DNA of 64,000 nt from contig NC_088302.1 of assembly GCF_032854445.1 (NCBI RefSeq), forward strand, positions 1,738,001 through 1,802,000, in the 5' to 3' direction. The notes under the pieces were generated by a model that searched no databases, had not been told where the DNA came from, and saw only the letters and a program-made list of their open reading frames with translations. Shown piece by piece: positions 11,178-26,000 of the stretch. The DNA comes from Liolophura sinensis (taxonomy: Eukaryota > Mollusca > Polyplacophora > Chitonida > Chitonidae). How positions within the stretch are numbered: the stretch's first letter is position 1; the number at the start of each line of letters is the position of its first letter. Made by a program: the position numbers and the translations under genes.

Positions 11178-14100
11178 GTAGTAGTTTCTATATACCTGGA
11201 TGATGACATGACAACCGACTGTGTACATTTGAACCCGTGGCATATACTCAGTAGGAACACTCGTGCTGGCTGGGTCGAGCCTGACTGGAGTCTGCCTGCA
11301 GTCTGTGAGACGTTCACACAAGCTGTAACACATCAACACAGATACATCATGTCAGTTGGTGCTAAACAATAGAATATTGATTGACCATCTAATATAAGAG
11401 CATGACAACAGTCTACACGCATCTCTCAACATGCAAGAACCAAGTGTACTATTGGTACTATTTTTTTACAGCATTATATATCTGCACACCACTTTCACCC
11501 GAAGACCATGTGAAACAAATGAAACGGGGTGGTGTGTAACAGTAGCATTACAGCCATAGCGTGGCGGCAACACTTTAAGCCCCATCCAGTCTATCCAACA
11601 TCGTTCAACTTTGCTGACTCAACAGCAAGTTGAATGCTGTTGAGGTAAGTTGAGTTTCTCATCAACACTACAAATCAGACAGGTCAACATTGTCCAACAC
11701 TGTTGTCGTGTTTTTAACCATGCTGACCTGTATTTTTTTTACCTAACTTTTTACAAATTGGAGGGAAATTTCCATCTTTCTCTCCAATGTACGAGACACA
11801 ATGATGAGCATTCAGAAGAATTGTGTCATGGTTTTATCGGATGTGCTTGTTGCCATGGCCATACTCCTGTATCAAGGAAACTGTCTAATCATGAGACCAG
11901 TTTCTCTTTTGCCTTTGGCGCAGCCATTTTGCCCAGGTCACGTGCCTTAAGATGGTCACTTTATTTCAATCCTGCTGATTGGCTTCATTCACTCAACTTG
12001 TTGACAAAAAATACACATGCAAATTTCCGATTCAACAAAGTTGGGTGATGTTGAGTGTTGTTGAATGGAGTTGAAGAACCCGTCCAGACTACTCAGCATG
12101 GCTCAATTTGTCAAGTCAACGCAAGTTGAGTGATGTTGGGTTGTTTGGACAGGGCTATAGCACCAGGAAACAGGACATTCAACATGAGAATGAATACATC
12201 TAAATTGAAAACAGAAGTAAAGAAAGATGCCATTAAACTTTAAAGGCAGCCAAGATAACAAAATCAGTTACAGCTTAACTCATTATCAAATTCCTGGTAT
12301 GTCTTCACATATAAGAATGTTATACTAGTATACATTAAATCTTATGAATGAATGATTAGGGTTACTGCCACATCAGCAGTATTTGAGCCAAACTGTGAAC
12401 ATGTAATAACCTTTTAACATGAAAACTGCACCATCCACAACAGAACAGGGAAGACAATTTTCAAACCAATTAAAATTAATAAAAATGAGTTAAAATTTGA
12501 ACATCACTATAAAATATCACTATACATTATTTATATATCACTATATAAATTTGAATATAATTTGAAAAAATTCTTAATTATACATGTACAATGACCTTGA
12601 ATATACAATAGCCTTATAAAGACATTTTAATTACTCTAATTCTTCAACCTTTTCGCATACGAGAGATCAAATTTCAGGGTATTTATGCATGTTTTTAATT
12701 TGATTTTGATGGCAACACTACATTAATTGGATTGGCCAATTTCAGGACTTAACAAAAAATATAATATTATCAGTCTACATGAAATAATGCCCTCAGAATT
12801 TGCTTGAACATGCAAAATTGCTGAAGAATTACAGTACATGTGTTTAAACAGAGTATCATCAACATCCCTGAATTAACTGTTACACAGAATGCATTTAAGG
12901 CACAGCCCCAACAGGAACATCTGTGAGGACCTAACCAGTTCACCAGGAGACTCAACTGAGCCAAATACTGAGATAACTGTTTTGTCTTGTTGGACACCTG
13001 GAAAGTTGATATCTTCACACTCATCCATAGTGGAAGTGCCCATGGGCCATAATTTCATGAAAAATTTATATGTATGAATCCACATGGGTCTCCAAACTGC
13101 TCTCTATCCCATCATAACAATGACATACAGCACACTGCTGTCTCACAGCCATTCAGACACACATGTATCAGTCATACAGGCATTTGCCTTGTCATAGAGG
13201 CAAACAGATCAACGGTCCAACCTGCCTGGTTCCCTCAACCTACAATCGTGCTCCTCTGTGTAAATGAAGCATCTTTGGGTAAAGCGTTTAACTCCAAATC
13301 AAAAAAATAAATCCCTGGAAAAATACGAAGAAAACTACCTCCTTAGTTCAGCCTCTGCATACAGTCGTACAAGTATTACAGTCAACACAGTTTGATGAGA
13401 CACTGATAATACAAATCTATAGATAGAGATCTCATTGGAAGAAAGCCATATACCAAGTCATCAGAAAAGGAAAGAAGTATATGTTTATCAAAGGTTGGTC
13501 AGTCTGGATGCCAGCACAGGTACCTGTCGGTCTCACACAAACAGCAAATAGCAGATCTGAGCATCGGAAGACTGCGTAACTAGTGTGAAATACAAAAAGG
13601 AAACCCAAACTACATTCACATATATATCAACAAAAGTGTGGAAATTAGCGCTATTGTAAGAGACAGTAATAAGGAAATTTGTAAACAGCTATGTAGTTTC
13701 AGACATGGCAAACATGACAGCGTGTTAATCAGGGTGTTTCTGCCACATTGTCACAGATGACACCACCAGGATGTATGCGTATACTTGTTGCTAACAAAGA
13801 TACAGCAAACAAATCACCAATTCCTAGTAAAGTCTACCATTGGACAAGTACATCTCACGGCAGCTTGTGCATGTGCGTATCATACCAGGTGCACTCCAAT
13901 GCTGAAGATCGCTGCAATTTTCACACATACAGTCAATGAACATTTAAGTATTCGCTGCTTTCAAGATAGTGCCATGATGTTTACATTTGTATCGACAGTT
14001 TTAAAGTTATTTTAAAAGTATCTTAACAGTGACTTGACTGACCTAACTCATTATTTGGTCAAACTGTCTTTGGTCAAACTGTACAGCCCTGATTTGCTGC

Positions 14101-15018
14101 AGATATGCATACAAGTTTCTAAGACATCACACTGAGGCAATGATTTCTTCAAACAGCTTATTGTGATGTCTTTAGCCACAGTCTACAGGTCATGCTGCAG
14201 GCTCCGACACACTTTCAATCACAGTTAGACCAGAGCTGGTGCTGGCCAGTCCATGGTGCCCATGGAATCACAGATTGTCAGAGCCATGAGTGCAGGTGCG
14301 TTATCTTCCAGGAATATGTTATCATTTATTGGGGGAACTGTCAAGATATGACTGGCTGTAAGTTATTGCCAATGTGCTCACTACATTTCTCAGCAATTAA
14401 ATCACATTCCACTGTATGCAGTGTAGGAACACAGCTGTAAGACAAACAAGCCCAGGCCATCAGTGGCACTATTCTACGAGACGTTAGGCTGACAAGGCGG
14501 CTGTTCATTTCACACCCCCTTCTCCAACCCCATTTCACAATGTACACACTCCCAACCTTTCCATGGCTTCCTTCACTGGCAGGCACTTTTTTGGTTCACA
14601 TCACAAACAGTCATATCTTTGCAACTCATAATTTACTGAAAAACTTTTTTTTTTAAGTCTGTTCTTGACCTTTCCTTCATCCAGCTTATTAGAAACAAGT
14701 CAAACATAATTTTCTGTTCTGGTTCATAAATCAAACCACGGCAGTGGAATCCCCGACAGAAAAGAAGGTTCTTCGTCCAGTTCATTTTCCTGTTGTTGAA
14801 AATTCTTCAAAATGTTGCTGACTGTCCCATGGATACCAAATGTGGTTATTCTGATGCAGATGGAGAGTGGACACATGCTTTCACAATCACATTTGTCATG
14901 TTTGATGAAAGCTCTCCAAGTTTGACCTTTACGTTAAAAGTATTTCAGCAATGCTGTGGTTAAATTAAAAAAAGTAATTTTAAACATATTAAAATTTTAT
15001 GGGCTGTTCATAGTTTGT

Positions 15019-15020
<2 letters not shown>
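11178..15020. other. Non-coding DNA, probable intron/intergenic
   Basis: AT-rich sequence with only short ORFs in all frames (up to 132 codons at 11650-12048, no recognisable domain). 12341-12400 carries the tail of a SINE ('TGAATGAATGATTAGGG', then 'CCACATCAGCAGTATTTGAG'), and 11535-11575 resembles the next part of that family. TACATGTA palindromes recur. I see no gene. Confidence 0.6.

Positions 15021-15072
<52 letters not shown>
15021..15072. repeat. (TA)n microsatellite
   Basis: About 24 TA dinucleotides with one G interruption near the right end. An obvious simple repeat, capable of cruciform extrusion. Confidence 0.98.
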
Positions 15073-18000
15073 AACATACACTGACAGTCAGGACTACAGG
15101 CACAGAATTGGAATCTCAGAGGATATCACCTTCCCTTGTCACAAGACAAATCTACCCATGTACTGGAGGCAAACAGGGGCGAAAGCCTCTCCACACTGTT
15201 CCATACAGTGTAACTACACCAGAGATGTGGCCCATAGCCCTTATAGATAATGAGCAGTGTTCAAACCCAGATCCCAAATTTATTCATCAAGTTTCTCTTT
15301 GCAAAGTGCTAACTGTGTGTTTTCCTTAATCCATTTAATTTATCACGCAAAATAATTACAATACATGTGGGATTTTAAACTTTTCTTCAAATTTACCTAT
15401 ATTTTGTTGCAAATTAATTAATTATTACACAAAATAAATAATAATTACACTCAGAATCTCAATTTTCATGAACAGGGTCATGAGAATCTTATGAATAAAT
15501 TAACAATGGCCTAATTTCACTTCTTTTACCTTGTAACGTTACACCTATCCACGTATACACGATTGTTTCCCTCCATATTACATCCACGTCTTAGTCATGG
15601 TGTTGGGAATTGTGATATTAACATGGTGGCGATGTGTAATCCCAGGTCCTGTGAAACAGTCCTGAGTTATCAGCAGAGCCAGTCCTCTGACAATCAGTCA
15701 ACACCACAAGTTATACACATTGTAGGCATCCACTTGTACAGCCTGTCAATTTGATTACCACAGCAGGCCATTAGCTTCTCTACTCTAACCCACTACACCT
15801 CTGCTACTCCCATTTCAATAGAAGAGCCTGGCCTTCAGTACAACGCGATGAGAAGGCGTCTCTTGGGGTACAGTCCATTCTCTGCCTGATGGCCGCTCAT
15901 ATGTTGCTTTATTCTCTTCCCAATGGCAACTCATTTGTTCTAGCTTCTATTCCCTTCACTGAGACCAGTAGCACCACTGCCTCCACCGAGTCTGGCATCG
16001 TTGGAGGAGTCCGTGGCTTGTTTTGTAACATTTTACCTCACACCAGCTGACAACTTCTGCAACATTGGGATGTTGCACCATATCCTCTAAACTGCCACCA
16101 GTGGCAGTCAGATCCACAAATACACCTGCCTCTTGTTGGCGAGCTGATGGGTAAAATCCTGTAGCACAAACAAGTACTTTAAGGCTGGCTCAGTAGACAT
16201 GATTTGGTCTGTTACACTGGCAGATGATAAGGGCAGAACATCTGTCAACAAGCCACAATGCGGCTGCCTACTCCAATGTTATCAGAGCTATATTCCAATC
16301 AGGCTGGAAGCCTTACAATAGAACTGTGGCACTGGAGATGCCTCCCAGGGCAGTCCTCTCTGGCACACACTCACCAGTGACCTTTCCACTGTACAGGCAT
16401 TACCACAAAGAGCTAATGTAATTATCAATATCAATAGAAAGCAATTTAAAAACCTGTGTTGGATTTACATTTACATGTATTGCAAACAGCCAGAGGCATT
16501 GAAATACATAGACTTACACATGCCCATTAGCTACATGTAGGAATTGGGAATGTACATGTACATAACTGTAGACCTGAGGCATTAAAGTTGTACTTCAGTT
16601 CCAAGAGAAACAAGGAGGAAATATTAAAATGATATGTAAAGCTTTGGAACAGAGCTAACGTTGTGCACTGAATAACAACATTTAAGCCATAGAAGCAAAA
16701 CTGCAATGTCCTCAAAAGCAAAATCCATACGTGAGTGTTCAGTGATGCCATATGATCTCGCATGATGTGAAGCCAGACAAAAGTGAAGCTAGCAAAAGCC
16801 ATTTTAATACACTGCATTTTTTACAATTTAGAAAAGCTATTCATACTGTCTCAAACCTTATTATTTAGCCTTGCCTATATGGTATAGAAGTTTTAACAAC
16901 AGTGTAGCTCCCAAACACATATGTAACTCTATCAGGGTTACAGTCTGAATTCTGACCTCATCCACATGCAAATGTAAAATGCGTGAGCACTGGTACCTAC
17001 TAGTGTACATGTATGTGGAATACAGAGAACTCAGCACTGCACACACACGTGAATTCTGACAAGTGTAATCTTATACAGTTATTATCATAATCCATGAACT
17101 GATCGTTGCAGTGTTAATGTATCGTGTTAGCAGGACATATATTAACTCTCAGCTCAGTGGCCGTGTGTCCAAGGTGTTAACTCTCAGCTCAGTGGTTGGG
17201 TCCAAACTGTTTTACTTTCAGCACATACACTTGTCAAACAACAAACAGAGTCTATTCTTGACACTCTAAACACATTGACACCTTATGCATTATGAAGTAT
17301 TACTTTCCAGCAATACAGTATGTAACAACATCGTGTCAAGTTAAAATTTAACTTTGCCCTAATCTCTCAAGCTTTTCAAATATGACAGAACCCCAGTGGG
17401 TGGTGTCAAGACGTGCAGCCAAACCATTTCGCATACCTGTACTATAAAACATTCATGTATCAATTCCAAAACAAAAGTAATTCAAGGAGTTAAAATCTGT
17501 TATGATAATCACATGGAATCCTACTGACTAATCAGAGGTCCAGCTCAAACCATAATCACAATGAATTATTCTGTGATAATAACTAATTTATGGCTGTCTG
17601 AATTTCAGACTATCACCAGGCCAGCTACAGGTGTATAGGCTAATGTGTGAGAGCATCAAGTTACCTGAATGCACTTTGGGATAACCACAGAGTGACAAAC
17701 CGTAAGCATAGGTCATGACAACATTCATGTATCAGTGTCATTCTCTACCTGGGTAATACTACACTCAGAATGTCCACAAAATGTTACAGCTCAAGATATC
17801 ATTAGTTTTAAGTGCATGGCAAAACCAGGCTTCAGAAAGACATCTACATGGACATACTGTGACACATGTGCATGTACATGTGTGTATGATGTAGCAGCTG
17901 GCGCGGGACAAGCCACAGGGGTTTGTGGGTACATGAACATGTATACTATCATCTCCTGAATGGGGGGGGGGGGGGGGGGAATAGACCGCCTGAAGATTAA

Positions 18001-19340
18001 GAGTCAACTGACGTGTCACACAGAGCGGTCCGCCAATTTCTACAATGTTGAGTCGTACAAGGGAACACATCTGTTTTTCTGTTCACTGATTTAGAGCATG
18101 TTTGTTTGAATGTTTGGTTCATCCAAAAAATCAGGATATACCCCATTTCTCTCCCATGTCCAGGGACAACAATGCTTCATTTAAACTGCTAACCATGTGC
18201 ATCAATAGGAAACCTTGTTGTGCTTGAGGAGGAAACTCATCACCTCAGCAGGTACCCTACAAACTCGAAGCTGCAGTCCAGCAAGCCAGCCAGTGAGAAA
18301 TGGACCAAAACATGTTACCCATGTTATTGTAGTGGTCAGAACTGTTTACAGACCATATGTACAGCACAGTCAGCAATTCAACTTACATGCAGTTCAGTGT
18401 TAAAACTACGATGGATGTACTACTTTTCTAATATCTAAATCACTCTCTAAATACACTAAGACATCGCTGAACTATAAAGATTATAATAACTGAAGTCTGT
18501 GGCATGTTTGTCGTTGATCAACTCCTCAAAGCATTATGTTACAGTGTTTATTTACACCTGTTACACATACATGTAGTCTCTTTCATAAAACCTCGTTAAT
18601 CAATTTATCGTAACCTTAATTTAGCCAATGTCTTCCATGAAAATGCCACGAGAAATGTGACTTTGTGAGAGAGGCCCCCCAGGGGGTGTCTGTAAGTTTA
18701 AGCTACAGATGACTGTGTGAACAGTCAGACTACCATGTGGGTGACATACATGTAGCTTTCCTAGACATCCACTTCAGTGAGGCAGGCGGTGACAATTTCA
18801 ATCAAGCTCTTCCACGAGGAATATCAAAGTGCAAGTATGGAAATACAAGATCCACTAGAGTTAATCCCATAATCAGGTGCAAATGTGCACAGGCCACTGA
18901 CATTCTACAGCCTGTTCTACATTCTTCACCGGAAGTTTTACAGCCCCACGTTTATTGTCCTGGGCAAACACAACGATCAGATAGTGCACTTATTCAAAGT
19001 GATTTACCACAGCTGCATTCTTACAAATAAATCTTCTGACTACTGACATGATGAGAATATTCAGACTGACATGTTTAATAGACTGCTTTCCAGCTATTTA
19101 ATTGAATATGTTTTGATATCATAGTCATGACAGCTAGCGCAGTAAATGCATACATTGAACAAAGAAAAACACAGAAGACACAACTCTGATGTTCTCCATT
19201 CTACATCATAATATAGTAAATGTAGCTACAGTGGTATTTCACAAGCACGACAGTACAGACACATGTACACAGGGCTCCATGAGTTACTGCCATTAACAAC
19301 CAGAGAACAGACAGGGTGGGGAAATCTGGACAATTTCCTG
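15073..19340. other. Non-coding DNA with a poly-G tract
   Basis: No ORF of recognisable function. An 18-base G homopolymer occupies 17962-17979. The nearby hydrophobic or cysteine-rich short ORFs look random. It may lie within the gene A 5' intron if the distant first exon at about 30.7 kb is real. Confidence 0.55.
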
Positions 19341-19344
19341 TGCT

Positions 19345-19978
19345 GCCATGAACCACACCTGCCTAAATATGTCCTGTTATTTGTAGGACTGTGCTTGGAT
19401 TGCTGTACAGAGAAAACTGGCGCCAGCCTGCAGAAAACAACCACACCCGCCTAAATATGTCCTGTTATTTGTACAGATGTGCTGGGATTGCTTTACAGAG
19501 AAAACTGGCGCCAGCCTGCAAAAAACAACCACACCTGCCTAAATATGTCCTGTCAGTTGTACAAATGTGCTCAGATTGCTGTACAGAGAAAACCGCCTGC
19601 AGAAAACAACCACACCCGCTTAAATATGTCCTGTCACTTGTACAAATGTACTCGGATTGCTGTACAGAGAAAACTGGCACCAGCCTGCAGAAAACAACCA
19701 CACCCGCCTAAATATGTCCTGTCAGTTGTACAAATGTGCTCAGATTGCTGTACAGAGAAAACTGGCACCAGCCTGCAGAAAACAACCACACCCGCTTCAA
19801 TATGTCCTGTTATTTGAACAAATGTGCTCGGATTGTTGTACAGAGAAAACTGACACCAGCCTGCAGAAATTAACCACACCCGCCTAAATATGTCCTGTCA
19901 CATGTACAAATGTACTTGGATTGCTTTACAGAGAAAACTGGCCCCAGCCTGCAGAAAACAACCACACCTGCCTAAATA
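19345..19978. repeat. 88-bp tandem repeat, about 7 copies
   Basis: The landmark 'TGTACAGAGAAAACTGG' (or a variant) starts units at 19401, 19489, 19577, 19659, 19747, 19835 and 19923. The period is 88 bp except for one shortened copy with a few bases missing at about 19590. Each unit also carries 'CCACACCCGCCTAAATATGT'. ORFs on both strands here are repeat translation, not genes. Confidence 0.95.
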
Positions 19979-19984
19979 TGTTCA

Positions 19985-20170
19985 CGTAGCCGTCTGCTTT
20001 AGATACTCTCACCATCTGAACCAGCAGTAACTGTGACAAATGCTATCCTTGTAGCCGCCTGCTTTGGATACTCTGACCATTTGAACCCGTAGGAACTGTG
20101 ACAACTGCTATCAATGTAGCCGCCTGCTTTGGATACTGTTTTCAATGCAGCCACCTACTTTTCACCTCTG
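19985..20170. repeat. 65-bp tandem repeat, about 2.7 copies
   Basis: Units start 'GTAGCCGTCTGCTTTAGATA' at 19986 and 'GTAGCCGCCTGCTTTGGATA' at about 20051 and 20116. A related single copy containing 'CAGCCGCCTACTTTTGAACT' lies at about 25925-26010, so the tandem block seems to derive from a dispersed repeat. Confidence 0.8.
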
Positions 20171-21170
20171 ACCTTCTCCTCTACAGTCTAAGTGAAAACC
20201 CTTACATGTGCATGTATATTTATATATATACACTATGTACACAGAGCAGGAATCACATGTAGAGGGTTCTACAGCCTACCAAAGCCACCAGTATTTGTGC
20301 GTAACAAGTATATTATAGGCATCTTTCTGGTATTTATGAGAACATTAAACAATTTGTGCTTCAAAAGACCAACCATAAGTATAGTCCACATTTTCCTGGA
20401 TTTCTAAAAATAAATCACATGCACATTTTACTGTTATGCAAACACTTACAGAGCTCAATCCCCAAGGGAATCGCTGACCCAGCATACACAAGCAGCCAGT
20501 TCCAGAGCAATGAAGGTCGTCTATCACAACAGCTACCTGGGCATCAAAGCCTGTATGAGCAATCCCACTCTACTCCTCACACTTCCTCCTGTAAACATAC
20601 ATGTACAATCATTCAATTACACACATACACTATAAAGACATGTCTGTATCTCTCTCATCTACTTGAACAGTCTCCGGTGACATGATGTATACGTGTATGG
20701 CTGGATTCAGTGAGCACCAAGCAGGGAACAAAACATCACACCATGTCCTCCATGCCCTGCAGAGATCTCCACCACAATGCAGGGTGTGATCTTGTTTGGT
20801 TCCTCACTGCTATGCTTGGACTCAGTGACCTAAGAAGACGATTCCTTCCCTTCATCACTAATCAGACTTCCCAATGAAGGAAGCTCTCCAGAACCTCTGT
20901 ATGTACGCCCAAAGGGCTGTCACACATGTAGCAATCTGAGAAATCAACAATCTCAAGCTATTCACAGTAATATATTGAAGCTACTCTTACGTCATGGCTG
21001 TCATGACATCAAATTCTGTACAGTCTATGCATATTTTCCACTGCAAATGACACAACCTTACTCTTGTACATATGCATACATGTATGTGAATAAGTAAATG
21101 TATACATGATAGGTCTTGTATGGTCAAGGTGGTTAAAGTGCCAGCACTGTGCAATGGTCAAGAACCTCTC
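20171..21170. other. Non-coding DNA
   Basis: No recognisable gene, RNA or mobile element. Short ORFs only. The first 40 bases continue similarity to the copy near 25.9 kb. Confidence 0.6.
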
Positions 21171-21175
21171 ACCAA

Positions 21176-21975
21176 CAGCGTATATGCTAGTGTTAATGCC
21201 AAGGTACCTGACAAACCTCCTCACAGTCTATGCTAGTGTTAATGCCAAGGTACCTGACAAACCTCCTCACAGTCTATGCTACTGTTAATGCCAAGGTACA
21301 TGACAAACCTCGTCACAGTCTATGCTAATGTTAATACCAAGGTACCTGACAAACCTCCTCACAGTCTATGCTAGTGTTAATGCCAAGGTACCTAACAAAC
21401 CTCCTCACAGTCTATGCTAGTGTTAATGCCAAGGTACCTGACAAACCTCGTCACAGTCTATGCTAATGTTAATGCCAAGGTACATGACAAACCTCGTCAC
21501 AGTCTATGCTACTGTTAATGCCAAGGTACATGACAAACCTCGTCACAGTCTATGCTACTGTTAATGCCAAGGTACCGGACAAAACTCCTCACAGTCTATG
21601 CTAATGTTAATGCCAAGGTACATGACAAACCTCGTCACAGTCTATGCTACTGTTAATGCCAAGGTACCTGACAAACCTCGTCACAGTCTATGCTAATGTT
21701 AATGCCAGGTACCAGACAAAACTCCTCACAGTCTATGCTAATGTTAATGCCAAGGTACATGACAAACCTCGTCACAGTCTATGCTAATGTTAATGCCAAG
21801 GTACCTGACAAACCTCGTCACAGTCTATGCTAGTGTTAATGCCAAGGTACCTGACAAACCTCGTCACAGTCTATGCTACTGTTAATGCCAAGGTACCTGA
21901 CAAACCTCCTCACAGTCAATGCTACTGTTAATACCAAGGTACTTGACAACCTTCCTCACAGCCTATAGTACTATT
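21176..21975. repeat. 46-bp tandem repeat, about 17 copies
   Basis: The unit begins 'GTCTATGCTAGTGTTAATGC' and continues 'CAAGGTACCTGACAAACCTC'. Starts at 21226 and 21272 fix the period at 46. Copies differ at a few diagnostic sites (CTAGTG/CTACTG/CTAATG, CTCCTCA/CTCGTCA). Edge copies at both ends are more diverged. Confidence 0.95.
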
Positions 21976-23016
21976 AATGCTACTGACAAAACTCCCAACA
22001 AAACAATGAAGAAAACATCATGAAAGAAGCCAACATTTGATCACACCACGCATTCTATTTCGTTAAACGCACAGACATTGAGTACTTGGGTGAAACTACT
22101 TCCGAAAATTTCTTCACATTTTTGCCTCTGGCCATTCTGACCCATGAACCCATAACAATCTTGAGTATTCCAGGCAGAAAATACAAATTAAACAAATACA
22201 TGTAAGGCCTTGCGGCTCGAAGGGTAACTGGGTATCCAATACCTGTAAAGACACCCACGAAGCGTTTTTACCTGTATCCATTTGGATACCCGTAAAATAT
22301 TGTTGTCACAATTTTTGTGGGATGCATTTTGCGCTTAACTGGTCCTTATGCTTCCATAGGGATATGATACTTCAAATTAATTGCTCATTTGATGAAGCAT
22401 TCATTGTACAATATTGAAGGAAATCTTGTAAACATCCCATGACAATGTCCTATGACAAGAGCCAAGGTGTTAAATTCTCCATGTTTCGTTATTTTCACCA
22501 CGCTATACCTAATGCCGTGGAATCGATTCGTTGAGAATTCGGAGGCTCTGGTTAACTGGTGTGAAATGACTACAGCTTGACAATGACGGAAAGAAGACAT
22601 GAATGTCAAAAGGTATTCTGCAAGTAGCTGAAGCCAGCTATACTTACATAGATCTACCCTAGATTACTATTTGTCAATTACGTTAGTTCAGTCATGGATG
22701 GCTATATCTACATGTATTTATTTACGTCATTGGTGTTTTATGCCGTACCGGTAACCTATTCAAGAATATTTCCTACGACAGTGACTAGCATCAAGGTGGT
22801 GAAAACAACGGGCAGAGCAAGGGAAAACCCTCATTGACATGTGTGATCAGAGTAACAAATTTTATCTTGTTCATTTACATTTTAATATTTGATCCAAAGA
22901 GATCGAAAGGGAAGAATTTTTATTTCAGCATACTTTGTCAAAAAATCCCTAACAGAGCCCCTTTTTTTATGTTGGCTTCCACTATTGTGCTTTTCTCATT
23001 TAAGATTTGTCACCCC

Positions 23017-23047
<31 letters not shown>

Positions 23048-26000
23048 ATGAACCCCTTCTTTTGGCAGGAAAAACTACTGTTGGAGAGAGCCTAAACATC
23101 ATCTACGGGTACCCAAATGGATACCCATAGACTTTTGACAAAATGCAAGGCCTGCATGTACATATGTCTTGCATCGTGTTCCTTATCTTACACATGTGTG
23201 AATAATCTCACATGCCAGAGAGCTTTGGTACAACAAAAGTTACCCCAAAAGTGAATGCTAATTAAGCACACGGTGCAAATAAGCAGGGAGGTGTGCATCT
23301 GGCGGAGTTGTGTGCCATGCCTGTGATTCTAATCAGCCTTTATATATAATACAGCAGGATGATGATAAACTCATGCTACATGTGGGATTCCAGAGCACCA
23401 CCTACCATCTCAATGTACACAAGCCACACAGTGTGAAGCCAAGCTGATACCATTACCAGAAACATAAAAAACTTCTGATCTGCCAATAAGCTTGGCACCT
23501 AGGTACATATCTGAACAACCCTTCGTGTCACAACTTTTTGACACAGCGTAATTCAAAGTTTTATTAGATTATCAAAGGTTTTTCAACTGAATTTGATAGC
23601 CTCTCAATTGTATCTATGAGCAAGCTTAAATGTTTACCACCTCTCAGGAACTGACTCAGTCAATGGTATAGGGTTTTAAAGTCTATTCTACCTCATCAAA
23701 AATGTTTAAAAGAGGCTTGCCTATTTAATCCTGTCATTCTCATTCATTCCCTGCCCAGAAGTTATAAAGTTTATATCAATGGTAAGTATGGGCAACTGCA
23801 GAGGATCTAAGTAACTCAAAGCTATTTGTTGCATGACACTGTGATGGTGAAATTAATGAGACAGCTTATTATACACATATAATATTGTGAACAAGTGGAT
23901 TTCTCGACATCATGGCATATAGCTGAGACATGCCAAATACATATTAACAAAACTTGTATAAAATTAACTGCGTGAAATAGGACTTTTGTCACTGAAAGAT
24001 TCCCTGGTATTTCACCTTTACACGTATATAAATACCATGTATCATGTAATAGCAAATCTACCAAGTAAACAAAATGACAGGTCGTCTCACCTTTTGAAAG
24101 CTGGGCAATATCTGTATTAATCAGAAAATGAAATATGAGAAATTCGTCATTTTTTGGTAAATTCAAGAAGGCTGCCAAATTATTCACCAATCGAAGGTTT
24201 AAATTTTTTATAGCCTCTGTATAGCAATAATGACATAACAGTCCTTCACTTTTAAGGCATATGATTTTTTACTCCTTAGCAAGACGCACACGTAGATACT
24301 CCCCTAGATGTTGTACACAAATTTGAATGAATGAATCATTATGGCTTAACACCACATCAGCAATTTTGCAGCCATAGCATGGCGAGAACAGGTTTAAAAC
24401 AGGAGACAGTGAATGGTTTTCAATACAATGGAGAACACTTAACTGGCTAACTAATGATACAATACATAGAAACAGTCATATAATGATCAATGGCAAAAAC
24501 GACTGCTGCCCCTGCAACTCTCCCAACCAGGTGAGACTAGGTAATGTGAGATGGTCCAACACAGATCCCTTACCTCCAACTGGCTGGAATCCTATACACA
24601 TGTACACATATAGAGCACAAACAAAGCAAGAGGGAGACTGCCTCATTCCCATCCACTGTTTGGTTTGAACAATGTACATGTGTGTAAGGGTGTTGCAAGG
24701 ATTTGATAAAGATCTTCAATACTAATAAGAAAAGTTACTGAAAAAAGCACTAAGAGCAATGCACAAATTGATCACACTGAAGGACTGAATAGAGCCAGTT
24801 GCTTTTATTTCAGTTGGTAGAGGATTCCATAATGCTGCAGCCAGCACTCAAAAACCATTTTGAAGACTCCGAATTAAGGAATGTATATATTATTTTTCGT
24901 TGAACCCAGAGCAAATTGTGAATTGCTGCATTGTGAACATATTCAGGGATTCATACACGTCGATTTTAGACCTCCTTATTCGGGTGTCAATTCAGTTAAA
25001 AACTGAAAATTGGGATATAAAAACTGAAAACTGGATAAAAAAAACTCAATTCTGTATTTTTCTGGTACAAACACTCAAATTTTTGGATAACAACTGAACT
25101 GCATTTGAAAATATATGTGCAGTGATGAGTGGTCGATTTCAATCGCCAACGGCTGCATCTGTGACAAGCCTAACCCTTGATGACTACTGACGTTCGCGAA
25201 CAAATATAAAAGAGCGTGGCATAATCATCCAGGACTATGACAAGCCAAAGTGGTTAGGCATGTACTGACTGTAATTAAATTAAAACCAGGCTATAAATAG
25301 ATTCAAACTATGGTGAAAAGGTTTAGTGGGTATAAAACAAAGTGGAAGTCCATTCGTATTTAGTTTGATCAATCTTCAGCATGCCAGGAAAGTGAAAGCA
25401 AAGTAGATACAATACCTGCTGGCTTCCAATGAATGTCGCTTTGATACATGCTATCCAATTGGCTGTGTGTCTTCTATGGAACAATGAGTGAGCTTCTAAT
25501 AACTTATGAACTGTACACAACAACACAATGGCCGTCTGACAATTCTGTAAGACAGATTGGAAGCCAGAGACCATGTGCTAGTATCAAACGGCAATAGTGA
25601 AGAAAACTGTTCTTCCAATGTTATTGCATAGGAAAATACCTAGTTTTGAACTGCTGAATGAAAATGAAACAGTGAATTGTGAATTCACAGTACATCTTAA
25701 TTGCTGCATACTTCCTATTAGTATACATTTAGATTTTTTTGATTGATGAACATCTAATTTTCATAGCACCAGGACTTAATTTTAGTCAGTTCATCATTAA
25801 TGTGATCACAGATAAAAGGTAGCTTATCAGAACAGCTACATGTATGTAAAGTTGAGTCACCAGCAAAAGCATTCAAGAGACACATGCAGGGTTTTCAAAA
25901 TGGGCAATTTTTGAATTTAAATCAACAGTAATTGTGACATAATTACTTTCAATTCAGCCGCCTACTTTTGAACTCTGACCTCCTTCTCCAATTCTAAATG

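Noticed and set aside
15015-15329. 104-codon ORF starting in the TA repeat
   Set aside because: The Tyr-Ile run is microsatellite translation and the rest has no recognisable domain.
19391-19887. Overlapping ORFs on both strands with 'CCTEKTGTSLQKTTTPA'-type repeats
   Set aside because: Produced by the 88-bp tandem repeat. No start, splice or domain support.
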